From Bacillota bacterium (GTDB taxonomy: Bacteria; Bacillota; Clostridia; Acetivibrionales; DSM-1351), in NCBI GenBank assembly GCA_023393115.1, contig JAEWMS010000014.1, positions 1 to 13,077 on the forward strand: 13,077 nt of DNA. The letters are read 5' to 3'. The position numbers were made by a program, and so were the translations under genes. Position 1 is the first letter of the stretch, and each line of letters starts with the position of its first letter. The notes below the pieces were generated by a model. That model saw nothing but the letters and a program-made list of their open reading frames with translations, was not told where the DNA came from and did not search any database. Positions 1 through 6,531 of this stretch are shown piece after piece.

Positions 1-25
1 GCTCTACCGACTGAGCTATCTGGGC
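1..25 (-). tRNA. tRNA, 5' half only (cut by window edge), possibly Phe
   Basis: Read on the minus strand, this is a tRNA 5' end: a 7-nt acceptor strand GCCCAGA, the TA linker, the D-stem GCTC, the D-loop AGTCGGTA and the closing GAGC. The anticodon lies outside the window, so the isotype cannot be read. The 5' half resembles bacterial tRNA-Phe genes, but tRNA-Lys has a similar D-arm. It lies 4 nt after the CCA end of tRNA-Asp and is clearly part of the same operon. Confidence 0.85.
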
Positions 26-29
26 AAAT

Positions 30-106
30 TGGCGACCCGGAACGGGCTCGAACCGTCGACCTCCAGCGTGACAGGCTGGCATTCTAACCAACTGAACTAC
101 CGGGCC
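30..106 (-). tRNA. tRNA-Asp (anticodon GTC)
   Basis: A complete 77-nt cloverleaf on the minus strand with encoded CCA. The acceptor strand GGCCCGG pairs with CCGGGTC. The anticodon stem CCAGC/GCTGG encloses CTGTCAC, giving anticodon GTC at 70-72. The T-loop is TTCGAGC and the discriminator base is G. It is the second gene of the tRNA operon, 20 nt after tRNA-Val. Confidence 0.97.
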
Positions 107-126
107 AATTTGTGTCTTCACGGAAA

Positions 127-202
127 TGGTGGGAACTATAGGGCTCGAACCTATGACCCTCTGCTTGTAAGGCAGATGCTCTCCCAGCTGAGCTAAGCTC
201 CC
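127..202 (-). tRNA. tRNA-Val (anticodon TAC)
   Basis: A complete 76-nt cloverleaf on the minus strand with encoded CCA. The acceptor strand GGGAGCT pairs with AGTTCCC through one G-U pair. The anticodon stem TCTGC/GCAGA encloses CTTACAA, giving anticodon TAC at 167-169. The T-loop is TTCGAGC. It is the first gene of the tRNA operon and starts about 20 nt after the predicted transcription start. Confidence 0.97.
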
Positions 203-230
203 AAGGTTATTTCCGTGAGCGACAATTGAT

Positions 231-259
231 AGTATATACAACTTATAGTATAAAGTCAA
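231..259 (-). promoter_or_regulatory. Promoter of the tRNA operon
   Basis: On the minus strand, -35 TTGACT (254-259) and -10 TATACT (231-236) are separated by exactly 17 nt. Each box has one mismatch to the housekeeping sigma-A consensus. Transcription should start near 224, just before tRNA-Val. The nearly ideal boxes fit a stable-RNA promoter. No protein gene lies between it and the tRNAs. Confidence 0.85.
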
Positions 260-296
260 TAACATTTTTGCTTTTTATTTAAAATTATTATTAATA

Positions 297-332
297 GGCG
301 TTGATATTCTCTGTAATACTTTAAAAATCGCC
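297..332 (-). terminator. Weak possible terminator after hslO
   Basis: About 40 nt after the hslO stop, the minus strand can pair GGCGAT with ATC-aa-CGCC around a long loop, followed by an AT-rich tail. The two-base bulge, the large loop and the absence of a true T run make this a weak candidate. The rest of 203-371 is AT-rich and holds nothing else apart from the tRNA promoter. Confidence 0.2.
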
Positions 333-371
333 ATTTATTATCTTTTATAAATACATTTTTATATGTTATAT

Positions 372-1247
372 TTAGGTATTTTCCTTCAAAAGTTTCTCAA
401 TATCCTCATGTGTAAAATTATACTTTTCATTGCAAAAATGACACTGAAGCTCTGCACCTTTTCCATCTTCCAGAATCTCCAATAGATCTTGTCTGCCTAT
501 GCTGATAAGATTTCTCTCCATCCTGTCCCTTGAACAATTACAGGTAAAGGTGGTTGGCACCTTTTCAATTACTTTTGGGTTCATATCCTCCAAAAGCATA
601 TTAAGAATCTGCTCCGGTCTGGAACCTTCAGAAAGAAGCTTTGAAATGGATGGAAAGCCTATTAACTTCTTTTCAAGCTTTTCAACCGTCTCTTCTTCTG
701 CTCCGGGCATTAGCTGAACAATGAAGCCACCGGCGCTTGCTACACCATCCTTATTCACCAGCACACCCAGAGCCACAGTTGACGGAACCTGTTCTGAGGT
801 TGCAAAATAGTAGGTAAGGTCGTCAGCTATTTCCCCCGAAACTAGATCTGCAAAACCAATGTATGGCTCTTTGAGACCCATATCCTTGATAACATTGATA
901 TAACCATAACCCATTGCAGTGCGTATATCAAGCTTTCCCCGCTCATTTAAAGGCAACTCCACATTTGGATTGTGGACATAGCCTCTGACATTAGCCTTGG
1001 AATCTGAAGCTACTACAACGCCTCCCAGGGGTCCATCCCCTTTTATCTGGATGGTTAACTTATCTTTATCATTTTTAAGCATTCTGGACATCATTCCAGC
1101 AGCTGTTAAAGTCCTTCCCAAAGCAGCAGTAGCTAATGGTGATAAATCATGTACTTTGGAAGCTTTGTCAACAAGCTCGGTGGTTACGGCTGCAAAACCC
1201 CGGACAGTACCTTCAGCAGCAGTAACACGTACAATGTAATCCTTCAT
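372..1247 (-). CDS. hslO: Redox-regulated chaperone Hsp33
   Basis: This encodes Hsp33, a cytoplasmic holdase chaperone that is activated by oxidation and binds unfolding proteins during oxidative and heat stress. The 291-residue product has the family's usual length. Its C-terminal redox switch is complete: Cys236 and Cys238 in a CNC motif, and Cys269 and Cys272 in CHFC, the four thiols that bind zinc in the reduced, inactive state. The N-terminal part (about 1-230) is the substrate-binding core. An upstream in-frame start at 1268 would add seven residues, but I chose the ATG at 1247 because GGAGG sits 5 nt before it (1253-1257) and because family members begin at this point. It stands alone: the cold-shock gene upstream ends in its own terminator. 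No hslO promoter is obvious in the short gap before it. Confidence 0.96.
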   Translation of the reverse strand: MKDYIVRVTAAEGTVRGFAAVTTELVDKASKVHDLSPLATAALGRTLTAAGMMSRMLKNDKDKLTIQIKGDGPLGGVVVASDSKANVRGYVHNPNVELPLNERGKLDIRTAMGYGYINVIKDMGLKEPYIGFADLVSGEIADDLTYYFATSEQVPSTVALGVLVNKDGVASAGGFIVQLMPGAEEETVEKLEKKLIGFPSISKLLSEGSRPEQILNMLLEDMNPKVIEKVPTTFTCNCSRDRMERNLISIGRQDLLEILEDGKGAELQCHFCNEKYNFTHEDIEKLLKENT

Positions 1248-1286
1248 AAATTCCTCCGTTTCTACCAATATTAATGTGCCTAAAAT

Positions 1287-1320
1287 ATTGAAAACCCCGA
1301 TATATAAAATATATCGGGGT
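1287..1320 (-). terminator. Terminator of the cold-shock gene
   Basis: A perfect 12-bp inverted repeat (1294-1305 with 1309-1320, ACCCCGATATAT and its complement) has a 3-nt loop. On the minus strand it is followed by TTTTCAATATTTT. It lies 37 nt after the csp stop codon and just before hslO, so it probably ends csp transcription and insulates hslO. Confidence 0.85.
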
Positions 1321-1357
1321 GATTGTTGGCTACTGAGTATATATTTAAAAGCAAATA

Positions 1358-1558
1358 TTATGCTCTCTGAACATTTGCAGCCTGAGGACCCTTAGCTCCT
1401 TCTACAACTTCAAATACAACTTCTGAGCCTTCCTCAAGTGTCTTGTATCCATCCATAGTAATTGCTGAAAAATGAACAAATACGTCATTTCCGCCATCTC
1501 TTTCGATAAATCCAAAACCTTTTTCAGCATTAAACCACTTAACTCTTCCCTTTTCCAT
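1358..1558 (-). CDS. csp: Cold-shock protein, single CSD domain
   Basis: A 66-residue single-domain cold-shock protein (CspA/CspB family) that binds single-stranded RNA and DNA and acts as an RNA chaperone in the cytoplasm. The whole protein is one OB-fold. It begins with the typical GRVKWFNAEKGFGFI stretch, which carries RNP1 (KGFGFI, residues 13-18), and is followed by RNP2 (VFVHF, 26-30). Length and order match the family. The ATG is preceded by a perfect AGGAGG (1568-1573) at 9 nt. The gene is a single transcription unit with a strong promoter, a leader of about 65 nt and its own terminator. Which paralogue it is, and whether it is truly cold-induced, cannot be told from sequence. Confidence 0.97.
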   Translation of the reverse strand: MEKGRVKWFNAEKGFGFIERDGGNDVFVHFSAITMDGYKTLEEGSEVVFEVVEGAKGPQAANVQRA

Positions 1559-1573
1559 TGATTAATTCCTCCT

Positions 1574-1624
1574 GAAATATAACTAAACTGTTTCTGCGAC
1601 GCAAGTCGCTAATTTGTAACAACA
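1574..1624 (-). promoter_or_regulatory. csp 5' leader with a small hairpin
   Basis: The predicted csp transcript has about 65 nt before its ATG. It contains the hairpin GCGAC-TTGC-GTCGC (1596-1609), a 5-bp GC-rich stem about 22 nt upstream of the Shine-Dalgarno. Leaders of cold-shock genes often change structure with temperature. That this one does so is inference only. Confidence 0.45.
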
Positions 1625-1630
1625 TATAGA

Positions 1631-1659
1631 AGTTTAACATATATAATTTAACCTGTCAA
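1631..1659 (-). promoter_or_regulatory. csp promoter, sigma-A type
   Basis: On the minus strand, a perfect -35 TTGACA (1654-1659) lies 17 nt from -10 TAAACT (1631-1636). The weaker -10 is preceded by TG, making an extended -10. Transcription should start near 1624. The -35 borders an 8-bp dyad. Confidence 0.8.
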
Positions 1660-1685
1660 ACTATATTTGATTCAATGATATAGTT
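1659..1685. repeat. Inverted repeat beside the csp promoter
   Basis: AACTATAT (1659-1666) and ATATAGTT (1678-1685) are exact complements around an 11-nt spacer that holds a further TTGA/TCAA pair. It touches the csp -35 and lies about 80 nt after the methyltransferase stop. It could be an operator or a weak, AT-rich transcription end for the methyltransferase; no T run follows it. Confidence 0.35.
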
Positions 1686-1764
1686 AAAGTACTTATATTC
1701 CTGTTGTTTACGTAGAATTATTTTACCTCATTGAGTTACATTTATTCCTATAATTTAAGCCAAA

Positions 1765-2517
1765 TTATAATATCCCGTCAATAACTTTCCTGCAAATATA
1801 GAAATTTCTTTCACTGGTTTCAGATGGCTTTTTTAATGTCAAATGATTGTATACTGCCACAAATTCCAAACCGGATTTATTAATTAATTCAGTAATTTCC
1901 CCGTGATTGTAAGCTCGCTCATAATGAGTTTCATCAAATCTTCTGTATAACTGACCCTCTCTCACGAAAAAAGTCAAATCAAACCTTGCTTTTTTCGATT
2001 TTGGGTCATACTCATTTTCCCATATATAGGTTATATCATCACCAATTTCGTAAAATAAGTTGTCAGATAAAACATTTTCAAACTTATACTCTGTATTTAC
2101 ATCAAATATAAATAGCCCTCCTGGATTCAGATAGTTATGTACCAGCTTTAGCATTTTTTGTGCCTGTGCAGGCTTTATCAAATAGTTAAAGCTATCAAGG
2201 AGGCATACAATCACATCAACTGTACCATACAATTCAAAGCTGCTCATATCCTGATTTAAGAACAGTATATCTGCGCCTGCCTCGGCGGCTTTTTCGGAGG
2301 CCATGTCCAGCATATCACTGGATAAATCAAGGCAGATCATTTCATATCCCCTTTTTGCCATCTCAATCCCAAAACTTCCTGTCCCACATCCCAGCTCTAG
2401 TATCATTGAAGCTTTTACCTTATTCTTTTGAATTACTTTCTCAACATAATCAGCCCACTTTACATAGTCTATATCTAATGTCAGTTTGTCGTACACGTTA
2501 GCGAAATTATTATAAAT
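1765..2517 (-). CDS. Class I SAM-dependent methyltransferase (YqeM-like)
   Basis: A cytoplasmic S-adenosylmethionine-dependent methyltransferase of the Rossmann-fold class. The substrate is unknown. Motif I (ILELGCGTG, about residues 39-47) binds SAM and is followed by the acidic end of strand 2 (ICLDLS), the NQDM motif and the post-motif NPGGLFIFDVNTEY. The C-terminal half fits the YqeM group. The start needs care: GTG at 2494-2496 has no ribosome site within 25 nt. Seven codons further upstream, ATT (2515-2517) has AGGAG (2527-2531) at a 9-nt spacing, and the extra residues (I/M-YNNFAN before VYDKL) restore the N-terminus I associate with YqeM relatives. The frame is open to a TAA upstream with no ATG, GTG or TTG in between. 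I therefore call a rare ATT start, giving 250 residues; the fallback is GTG at 2496. No clear promoter is visible upstream. Confidence 0.85.
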   Translation of the reverse strand: MYNNFANVYDKLTLDIDYVKWADYVEKVIQKNKVKASMILELGCGTGSFGIEMAKRGYEMICLDLSSDMLDMASEKAAEAGADILFLNQDMSSFELYGTVDVIVCLLDSFNYLIKPAQAQKMLKLVHNYLNPGGLFIFDVNTEYKFENVLSDNLFYEIGDDITYIWENEYDPKSKKARFDLTFFVREGQLYRRFDETHYERAYNHGEITELINKSGLEFVAVYNHLTLKKPSETSERNFYICRKVIDGIL

Positions 2518-2683
2518 TGTAAAACACTCCTGTCCGTTTTGTTCTCTGAGGTATTAATTTCTTATATTTATTTTGTAAATTACTTTTCTTACTAAAAAGT
2601 ATTTTATCACATTTGCATTTATAGATAAATTTTTATAGTACATCATAATATCAGATTAAATATTCTCACTTACAAACAAAGAG

Positions 2684-2709
2684 AAGTCAGCAATTATATC
2701 TGCTGACTT
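2684..2709 (-). terminator. Terminator overlapping the end of the spore-protein gene
   Basis: A perfect 9-bp inverted repeat (AAGTCAGCA 2684-2692, TGCTGACTT 2701-2709) has an 8-nt loop. On the minus strand it is followed by CTCTTTGTTTGT. The stop codon of the spore-protein gene lies inside the loop, so the upstream arm is still coding. This separates the spore gene from the methyltransferase. Confidence 0.7.
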
Positions 2710-2861
2710 TCTTGTATTTGTGTCTTTTTTCTTTTATTCACCAGACCGCCAATTCTTCCTGTTTCTTTGGGGCTTAAACTTTTCCAGCCATACTTCATAA
2801 CCTTCTCGATTAATCCTAGTTCCTTGGCAATCTCATACTTTAATTTTTCATTTTCATCCAC
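2694..2861 (-). CDS. Small acid-soluble spore protein, alpha/beta type, short form
   Basis: A 55-residue product, shorter than the 60-70 residues usual for this family. It shows both family signatures. Near the N-terminus, residues 9-16 read YEIAKELG; in the family the spore protease GPR cuts after the Glu of E-[FIV]-A-x-E-[FL]-G. In the second half, LSPKETGRIGGLVNKRKK matches the conserved L-x-x-[KR]-E-[AT]-G-x-x-GG-x-x-x-K-[KR] DNA-binding segment. Such proteins coat spore DNA, protect it from UV and chemicals, and are degraded at germination. The start is GTG at 2859-2861, with a perfect AGGAGG (2870-2875) 8 nt upstream; an in-frame TTG just before it sits too close to the ribosome site. 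A terminator hairpin overlaps the stop. A forespore promoter (sigma-G) was looked for but not convincingly found. The family call is from motif recognition, and the divergent residues leave some doubt. Confidence 0.78.
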   Translation of the reverse strand: MDENEKLKYEIAKELGLIEKVMKYGWKSLSPKETGRIGGLVNKRKKTQIQESQQI

Positions 2862-2908
2862 CAACAACACCTCCTATTGGTATTATGTGGATATTGTTAG
2901 CATTTTAT

Positions 2909-2962
2909 ACTATAAAACTGGCCAACCTAAAAATTTTATTTTTACAGGTCAAGTTTTATAGT
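2909..2962. repeat. 54-bp imperfect palindrome
   Basis: Outer arms ACTATAAAACT (2909-2919) and AGTTTTATAGT (2952-2962) are exact 11-bp complements. Inside them, ACCT/AGGT (2925-2928 with 2946-2949) and AAAAA/TTTTT (2929-2933 with 2939-2943) can also pair, so nearly the whole segment folds on itself. It lies 41 nt after the protease stop and about 34 nt before the ribosome site of the spore-protein gene. It may end protease transcription or serve as a control site for the spore gene. It lacks the GC-rich stem and T run of a standard terminator. Confidence 0.6.
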
Positions 2963-3002
2963 TATAGCCAAAATCATTTTTTAATTGTTCCCGTAAAGTA
3001 TA

Positions 3003-4235
3003 TTACTTATTTTCCAAAAACTGTACTGCCTTCATAAGCTGAAGATCATCTTCTCTCGGTATGGCAGAAGCCGGGGTATCCTTGTATTTTTCCGGTAGGT
3101 TGATTTCAATATCAGGCTTAATACCTTCACCGTGAATACAAACACCGGAAGGAGTAAAATATCTTGCTATAGTTACCTTTATGCCTGTTCCGTCATCAAA
3201 GCTATAAGTAGTTTGAACCAAACCCTTTCCAAAAGTCTTTGTACCTATCAGTATTCCTTTTTTCATATCCTTTATTGCACCTGCCAAAATTTCCGATGCA
3301 CTTGCACTATTTCCATTTGTTAAAACTACAATAGGAATATTCAGTTGTGTCTCGTCTGACTTTTGATAGGATTTTTTACCTTGTCTATCCTCTGTATATA
3401 CAATAGTGCCCTTTGGAAGAATTCTATCAGCCAGGGAGACAACTTCATTATATAGCCCTCCGGGGTTATCTCTAACGTCAATTATTAATGACTTGGCACC
3501 TTGCTCCACCAGCTTGTCGAGTTGACTTATAAAGTTCTTACTAATATTTTCATCAAACAATTTTATCTTGATGTATGCTACGTTATTATCAAGCATTTCA
3601 CTTCTTATATTAAGCTTTGCTTTAATCTTCTTTCTTACGACAGTAACATCGAAAGTACTGTTTTCAGATTGTCTGAGTATTGTTAACACTGTTGAAGTAT
3701 TTTCGGGACCTTTGATCATATTGGCCACTAAAGCCTCATCCCTGACCCCTGTAATATCTTTTCCATCAATTTTAAGTATTTTATCCCCCTGCCTAATACC
3801 CGCTGCTTCAGCAGGAGAATCATCGAAGGGCTCAAGAACGGTTATTATTCCATTTTTATCAAGTATGATAGGAAGTCCTACTCCTACATATTCGTTCTCA
3901 GTATTTTTCTGCATATCGGTAAATGACTTCATCTGTTCTTTATTATAATACACCGTGTAGGGATCTTTCAGTGAGTCTGCCATACCTGATATTGCACCTT
4001 CTAAAAGCTTATTGGTATCTATCTCTTCATAAAAGGAGTTTTGTAATATGCTTCTGGCCTCATTAAACTTTTGCACTGAACTCCGGCTTACATTGCTTTT
4101 CTCAAAGGAAAGTGAATACCTCCCGTTAATATAGCTAACCCCCATAAAAAACAAAGCTGATATTGCAAAGCAAATAATAGCAGTTAATGATACTACTCCA
4201 GCAATTTGCCTCGAATCCTTATTGTCAATATTCAA
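3003..4235 (-). CDS. S41-family carboxyl-terminal processing protease with PDZ domain
   Basis: A membrane-anchored serine protease of the CtpA/CtpB family (410 residues, normal length) acting outside the membrane. An N-terminal transmembrane helix (about 11-33) is followed by a helical arm, a PDZ domain (about 95-185; ends GDKILKIDGKDITG) and the S41 core. The Ser-Lys catalytic dyad is intact: Ser312 in NSASASE and Lys337 in GTKTFGKG, with Gln341 four residues on. This is the same 25- and 4-residue spacing as in Bacillus CtpB. The start is TTG at 4233-4235 with AGGGGTG (4243-4249) 7 nt upstream. It follows the M23 hydrolase gene but is separated from it by a terminator, so it probably has its own promoter. 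The family cuts exposed C-termini; in Pseudomonas the CtpA relative degrades M23 hydrolases, which makes the neighbour a possible substrate (inference). Confidence 0.95.
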   Translation of the reverse strand: MNIDNKDSRQIAGVVSLTAIICFAISALFFMGVSYINGRYSLSFEKSNVSRSSVQKFNEARSILQNSFYEEIDTNKLLEGAISGMADSLKDPYTVYYNKEQMKSFTDMQKNTENEYVGVGLPIILDKNGIITVLEPFDDSPAEAAGIRQGDKILKIDGKDITGVRDEALVANMIKGPENTSTVLTILRQSENSTFDVTVVRKKIKAKLNIRSEMLDNNVAYIKIKLFDENISKNFISQLDKLVEQGAKSLIIDVRDNPGGLYNEVVSLADRILPKGTIVYTEDRQGKKSYQKSDETQLNIPIVVLTNGNSASASEILAGAIKDMKKGILIGTKTFGKGLVQTTYSFDDGTGIKVTIARYFTPSGVCIHGEGIKPDIEINLPEKYKDTPASAIPREDDLQLMKAVQFLENK

Positions 4236-4259
4236 TATGATACACCCCTAATCTAAAAA

Positions 4260-4288
4260 ATTATACTAAGCCAAACCGTAAACTGTTA
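4260..4288 (-). promoter_or_regulatory. Possible promoter of the S41 protease gene
   Basis: On the minus strand, a perfect TATAAT (4260-4265) is preceded at 17 nt by only a weak -35, TAACAG (4283-4288). A TTGACT further upstream is spaced too far away (26 nt). The terminator at 4341-4370 means some promoter is needed in this gap. Confidence 0.45.
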
Positions 4289-4340
4289 CAAAGTCAAATT
4301 ACGAACTATTATATATATTGATATGCTTATTAATAAAATA

Positions 4341-4370
4341 TTAAACCCGCATTTTTATATGCGGGTTTAA
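4341..4370 (-). terminator. Terminator after the M23 hydrolase gene
   Basis: A perfect 12-bp inverted repeat, TTAAACCCGCAT (4341-4352) and ATGCGGGTTTAA (4359-4370), has a 6-nt loop and lies 29 nt after the M23 stop codon. On the minus strand the GC-rich stem ends in TTTAATATTTTATT, a broken T tract. It separates the hydrolase gene from the S41 protease gene. Confidence 0.8.
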
Positions 4371-4399
4371 GGACTTTTGTATTATATAGAAAAAGTTAA

Positions 4400-5527
4400 T
4401 TAAACATAATTCTTAGGGTTAACTGTAGATCCATTCTTACGTACCTCAAAATGCAAGTGAGGTCCGGTAGACAAACCTGTACTTCCAACCTTGCCTATTG
4501 TCTGTCCCTTTTCAACCTTGTCCCCTTCACTAACCAGTATCTTACTCTGATGAGCATACAGGGTAGCCAATCCGCCTCCGTGGTCAATAATAACACAATT
4601 GCCATAGCCACCGTTCCAGCCCGCCATAATTACTTTTCCACCATTGGCTGCGATTATTTTTGCTCCGGATGGTGCGTCTATATCAATACCTGTGTGCATT
4701 TTCTTAACCTTATAGATGGGATGAATTCTCATTCCGTAAGGAGAAGAAACCCTTGTATGTCCGGGGGTCGGCCATTTCATTACACCGCCAGCATATTTGG
4801 TGTTTTTATCCATTAAGGCTGCCAGTTGCTTTTCCAGTTTTTTAGATAAAGCAATTAATTCGTCTTCTCTTTTTTCAGTCTGCTTAAGCTGATTCTTCGA
4901 AGCTTCAATTTGAGATTCTGCTTTAGCTCTTGAGGTTTTATATTCTGAGGCCTTTACGCCAAGTCTTTGTAGTTCAGCTTCTTTTTTTTCAAGTTCCAGA
5001 TATTTATTCTGCTTTTGAAGCTCAGTATTTTCTTTGCTAAGAGCTATTTCCTGTATAAGCTTTTCATCGTTTTTCTTTACAATAGACAAAAGTTCCATCC
5101 TGGAAAAAAACTCACCAAAGCTTTTAGACTCCACAAAAATCTCCAAGGGTGTCTGATGCATATTTTGATACATAACCCTCATTCGAGTCTTAAAAAGCTC
5201 TGTCTTTTTCTCGTGATTAGTTTCTATTACCTCAATTTCCTTAATAATCTTATCTATATCTAATTCAACACTGTTTATTTCTTTCTGTTTTTGTGTTAGA
5301 TTCTGCTGGACTTGTTGAGTTTTAGACTCATAGAATTCCTTTTCCTGAGTACTTTGCTTCAACTTTTCAGACGCCGCCTTTTTCTCATCGGCAACCTTCT
5401 TCATCTCGTTTTTGACATTCTGTTGCTGTTGCTTTGTTTTGTCAATAGTAGTTGCTGCATTGGCAGGTATAATTAAACATGAAAATATGTAAATAGCAAC
5501 CAAAGCTATCGTTGATAGTCTCTTCAT
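4400..5527 (-). CDS. Secreted coiled-coil M23 murein endopeptidase (EnvC/CwlO-like architecture)
   Basis: An exported cell-wall hydrolase of 375 residues. Residues 1-24 form a Sec signal peptide (MKR, hydrophobic core, PANA cleavage site). Residues about 27-245 are rich in Lys, Glu and Gln with heptad-like spacing, forming a long coiled coil. Residues about 250-375 are an M23/LytM domain with its zinc ligands present (HTGID and HLHFE), so it should be an active endopeptidase cutting peptide cross-links. E. coli EnvC, in contrast, has a degenerate LytM domain. Coiled coil plus hydrolase is the architecture of proteins driven by FtsEX (EnvC, PcsB, CwlO), and ftsX is the next gene upstream. The ATG at 5527 follows GGGGGGAT at about 4 nt; a GTG at 5542 lies upstream of this ribosome site and is rejected. 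It has its own promoter and terminator. Confidence 0.93.
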   Translation of the reverse strand: MKRLSTIALVAIYIFSCLIIPANAATTIDKTKQQQQNVKNEMKKVADEKKAASEKLKQSTQEKEFYESKTQQVQQNLTQKQKEINSVELDIDKIIKEIEVIETNHEKKTELFKTRMRVMYQNMHQTPLEIFVESKSFGEFFSRMELLSIVKKNDEKLIQEIALSKENTELQKQNKYLELEKKEAELQRLGVKASEYKTSRAKAESQIEASKNQLKQTEKREDELIALSKKLEKQLAALMDKNTKYAGGVMKWPTPGHTRVSSPYGMRIHPIYKVKKMHTGIDIDAPSGAKIIAANGGKVIMAGWNGGYGNCVIIDHGGGLATLYAHQSKILVSEGDKVEKGQTIGKVGSTGLSTGPHLHFEVRKNGSTVNPKNYV

Positions 5528-5587
5528 TTTATCCCCCCACACTTATCTTATGTAACTCCGTAACTAAATAAGTATATAACTAAAATA

Positions 5588-5616
5588 ATTATATACTATA
5601 ATTCTATTTTTTTCAA
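5588..5616 (-). promoter_or_regulatory. Promoter of the M23 hydrolase gene
   Basis: On the minus strand, TTGAAA (5611-5616) and a perfect TATAAT (5588-5593) are 17 nt apart, in the gap just after the ftsX stop. Transcription should start near 5581, giving a leader of about 54 nt. The hydrolase can therefore be made independently of ftsEX as well as by read-through, since no terminator follows ftsX. Confidence 0.75.
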
Positions 5617-5625
5617 AATTAATTA

Positions 5626-6531
5626 CTAAACATGTAAATGTTTTCTAATTGACATTACACTTCCAGAAGCACCTATCACCGTACTTATTCCTGCATATAT
5701 GAGAACAAGCATACCCCAGGCTCCGCTAAACTGAACCATTTCAAATCCACCTGCAAACTCTGACGTCAGCTTTGGCTGCGCAAAGCCGTATATATAGGCT
5801 ACAATAATAAAGGCTATCAGAGCCCCTAAAAGACCAATAAGTATGCCCTCGAAGACAAAGGGCCATCTTATAAACCAGTCGGTGGCACCGATATATTTCA
5901 TTATGTTTATTTCCTTGCGTCTAGCGAAAACAGTAAGTTTAATTGTATTTGCAATAATAAATAAGGATATTACCAGTAGTAACCCTATAAGTACGAAACT
6001 GACCACTTTTACCCAGTTGGATACTTTAAGTATCATATCTATGGTTTGCTGGGAGTACTTTACATTGTCCACTCCGGCCAAGGCTTCCAGCTCTTTAGCA
6101 ACTTTATTACTATCCTGAGGGTTCTTAACCTTGACAGTGTAGGATACAAACATCATGCTTTCATCATAACCTTCCAATATCTCCGAACCGCCCAAGTCCT
6201 TCTTATCATCTTCGAGGTACTTTTTTAACTGTTCAAAGGCTTCCTTCTTAGAAATCTCCGTAAAGCTTTCAATGTATTTATTATTTGCGATTTCTGTTTT
6301 TACAGCAGCTATCTGTTCGTCAGTAAGTTCAGGCAAACAGTAAACCTGCATTTGCGGCTTCTGATATAACAAATCCAGATTATGGTTTAAGTTGATTAAT
6401 ATCAGATAAAAAACACCAAATAAAATCAGTGCTGCAGTAATAATACTTATTGACGCTAATGACATCAATCTATTTCTATATGCATTCAGAAAACTTTCCT
6501 TAAGAATATATCGTATACTCCGTATCCTCAT
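5626..6531 (-). CDS. ftsX: Cell-division ABC transporter membrane subunit FtsX
   Basis: The membrane half of the FtsEX complex, which passes ATP-driven conformational change from FtsE to an extracellular wall hydrolase. The product is 301 residues, normal for the family. A short cytoplasmic N-terminus is followed by TM1 (about 22-48), a large extracellular loop of about 120 residues (the hydrolase-binding region in relatives) and TM2-TM4 (about 172-200, 222-247, 270-290). It ends in SIRKHLHV, like other FtsX C-termini. I chose ATG 6531 because AAAGGG (6542-6547) lies 10 nt upstream and the family begins with MRIR-x-[IL]-x-Y. A start at 6585 would add 18 uncharacteristic residues. The start lies inside ftsE (32-nt overlap), suggesting translational coupling. 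Confidence 0.95.
   Translation of the reverse strand: MRIRSIRYILKESFLNAYRNRLMSLASISIITAALILFGVFYLILINLNHNLDLLYQKPQMQVYCLPELTDEQIAAVKTEIANNKYIESFTEISKKEAFEQLKKYLEDDKKDLGGSEILEGYDESMMFVSYTVKVKNPQDSNKVAKELEALAGVDNVKYSQQTIDMILKVSNWVKVVSFVLIGLLLVISLFIIANTIKLTVFARRKEINIMKYIGATDWFIRWPFVFEGILIGLLGALIAFIIVAYIYGFAQPKLTSEFAGGFEMVQFSGAWGMLVLIYAGISTVIGASGSVMSIRKHLHV

Noticed and set aside
2767..2961. A 64-codon open frame on the plus strand
   Set aside because: It lies antisense to the spore-protein gene and across the palindrome, has no ribosome site and an unlikely composition; it is a shadow.
2881..2990. A sigma-G promoter for the spore-protein gene
   Set aside because: TATAAA-like boxes are present, but no convincing pair of sigma-G -35 and -10 elements at the right spacing was found.
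3568..3948. A 126-codon plus-strand open frame with hydrophobic stretches
   Set aside because: It is a mirror of the PDZ and arm region of the S41 protease, and there is no promoter or ribosome site.
4451..4816. A 121-codon plus-strand open frame opposite the M23 domain
   Set aside because: It is antisense to a well-supported gene, lacks a ribosome site and resembles no family.
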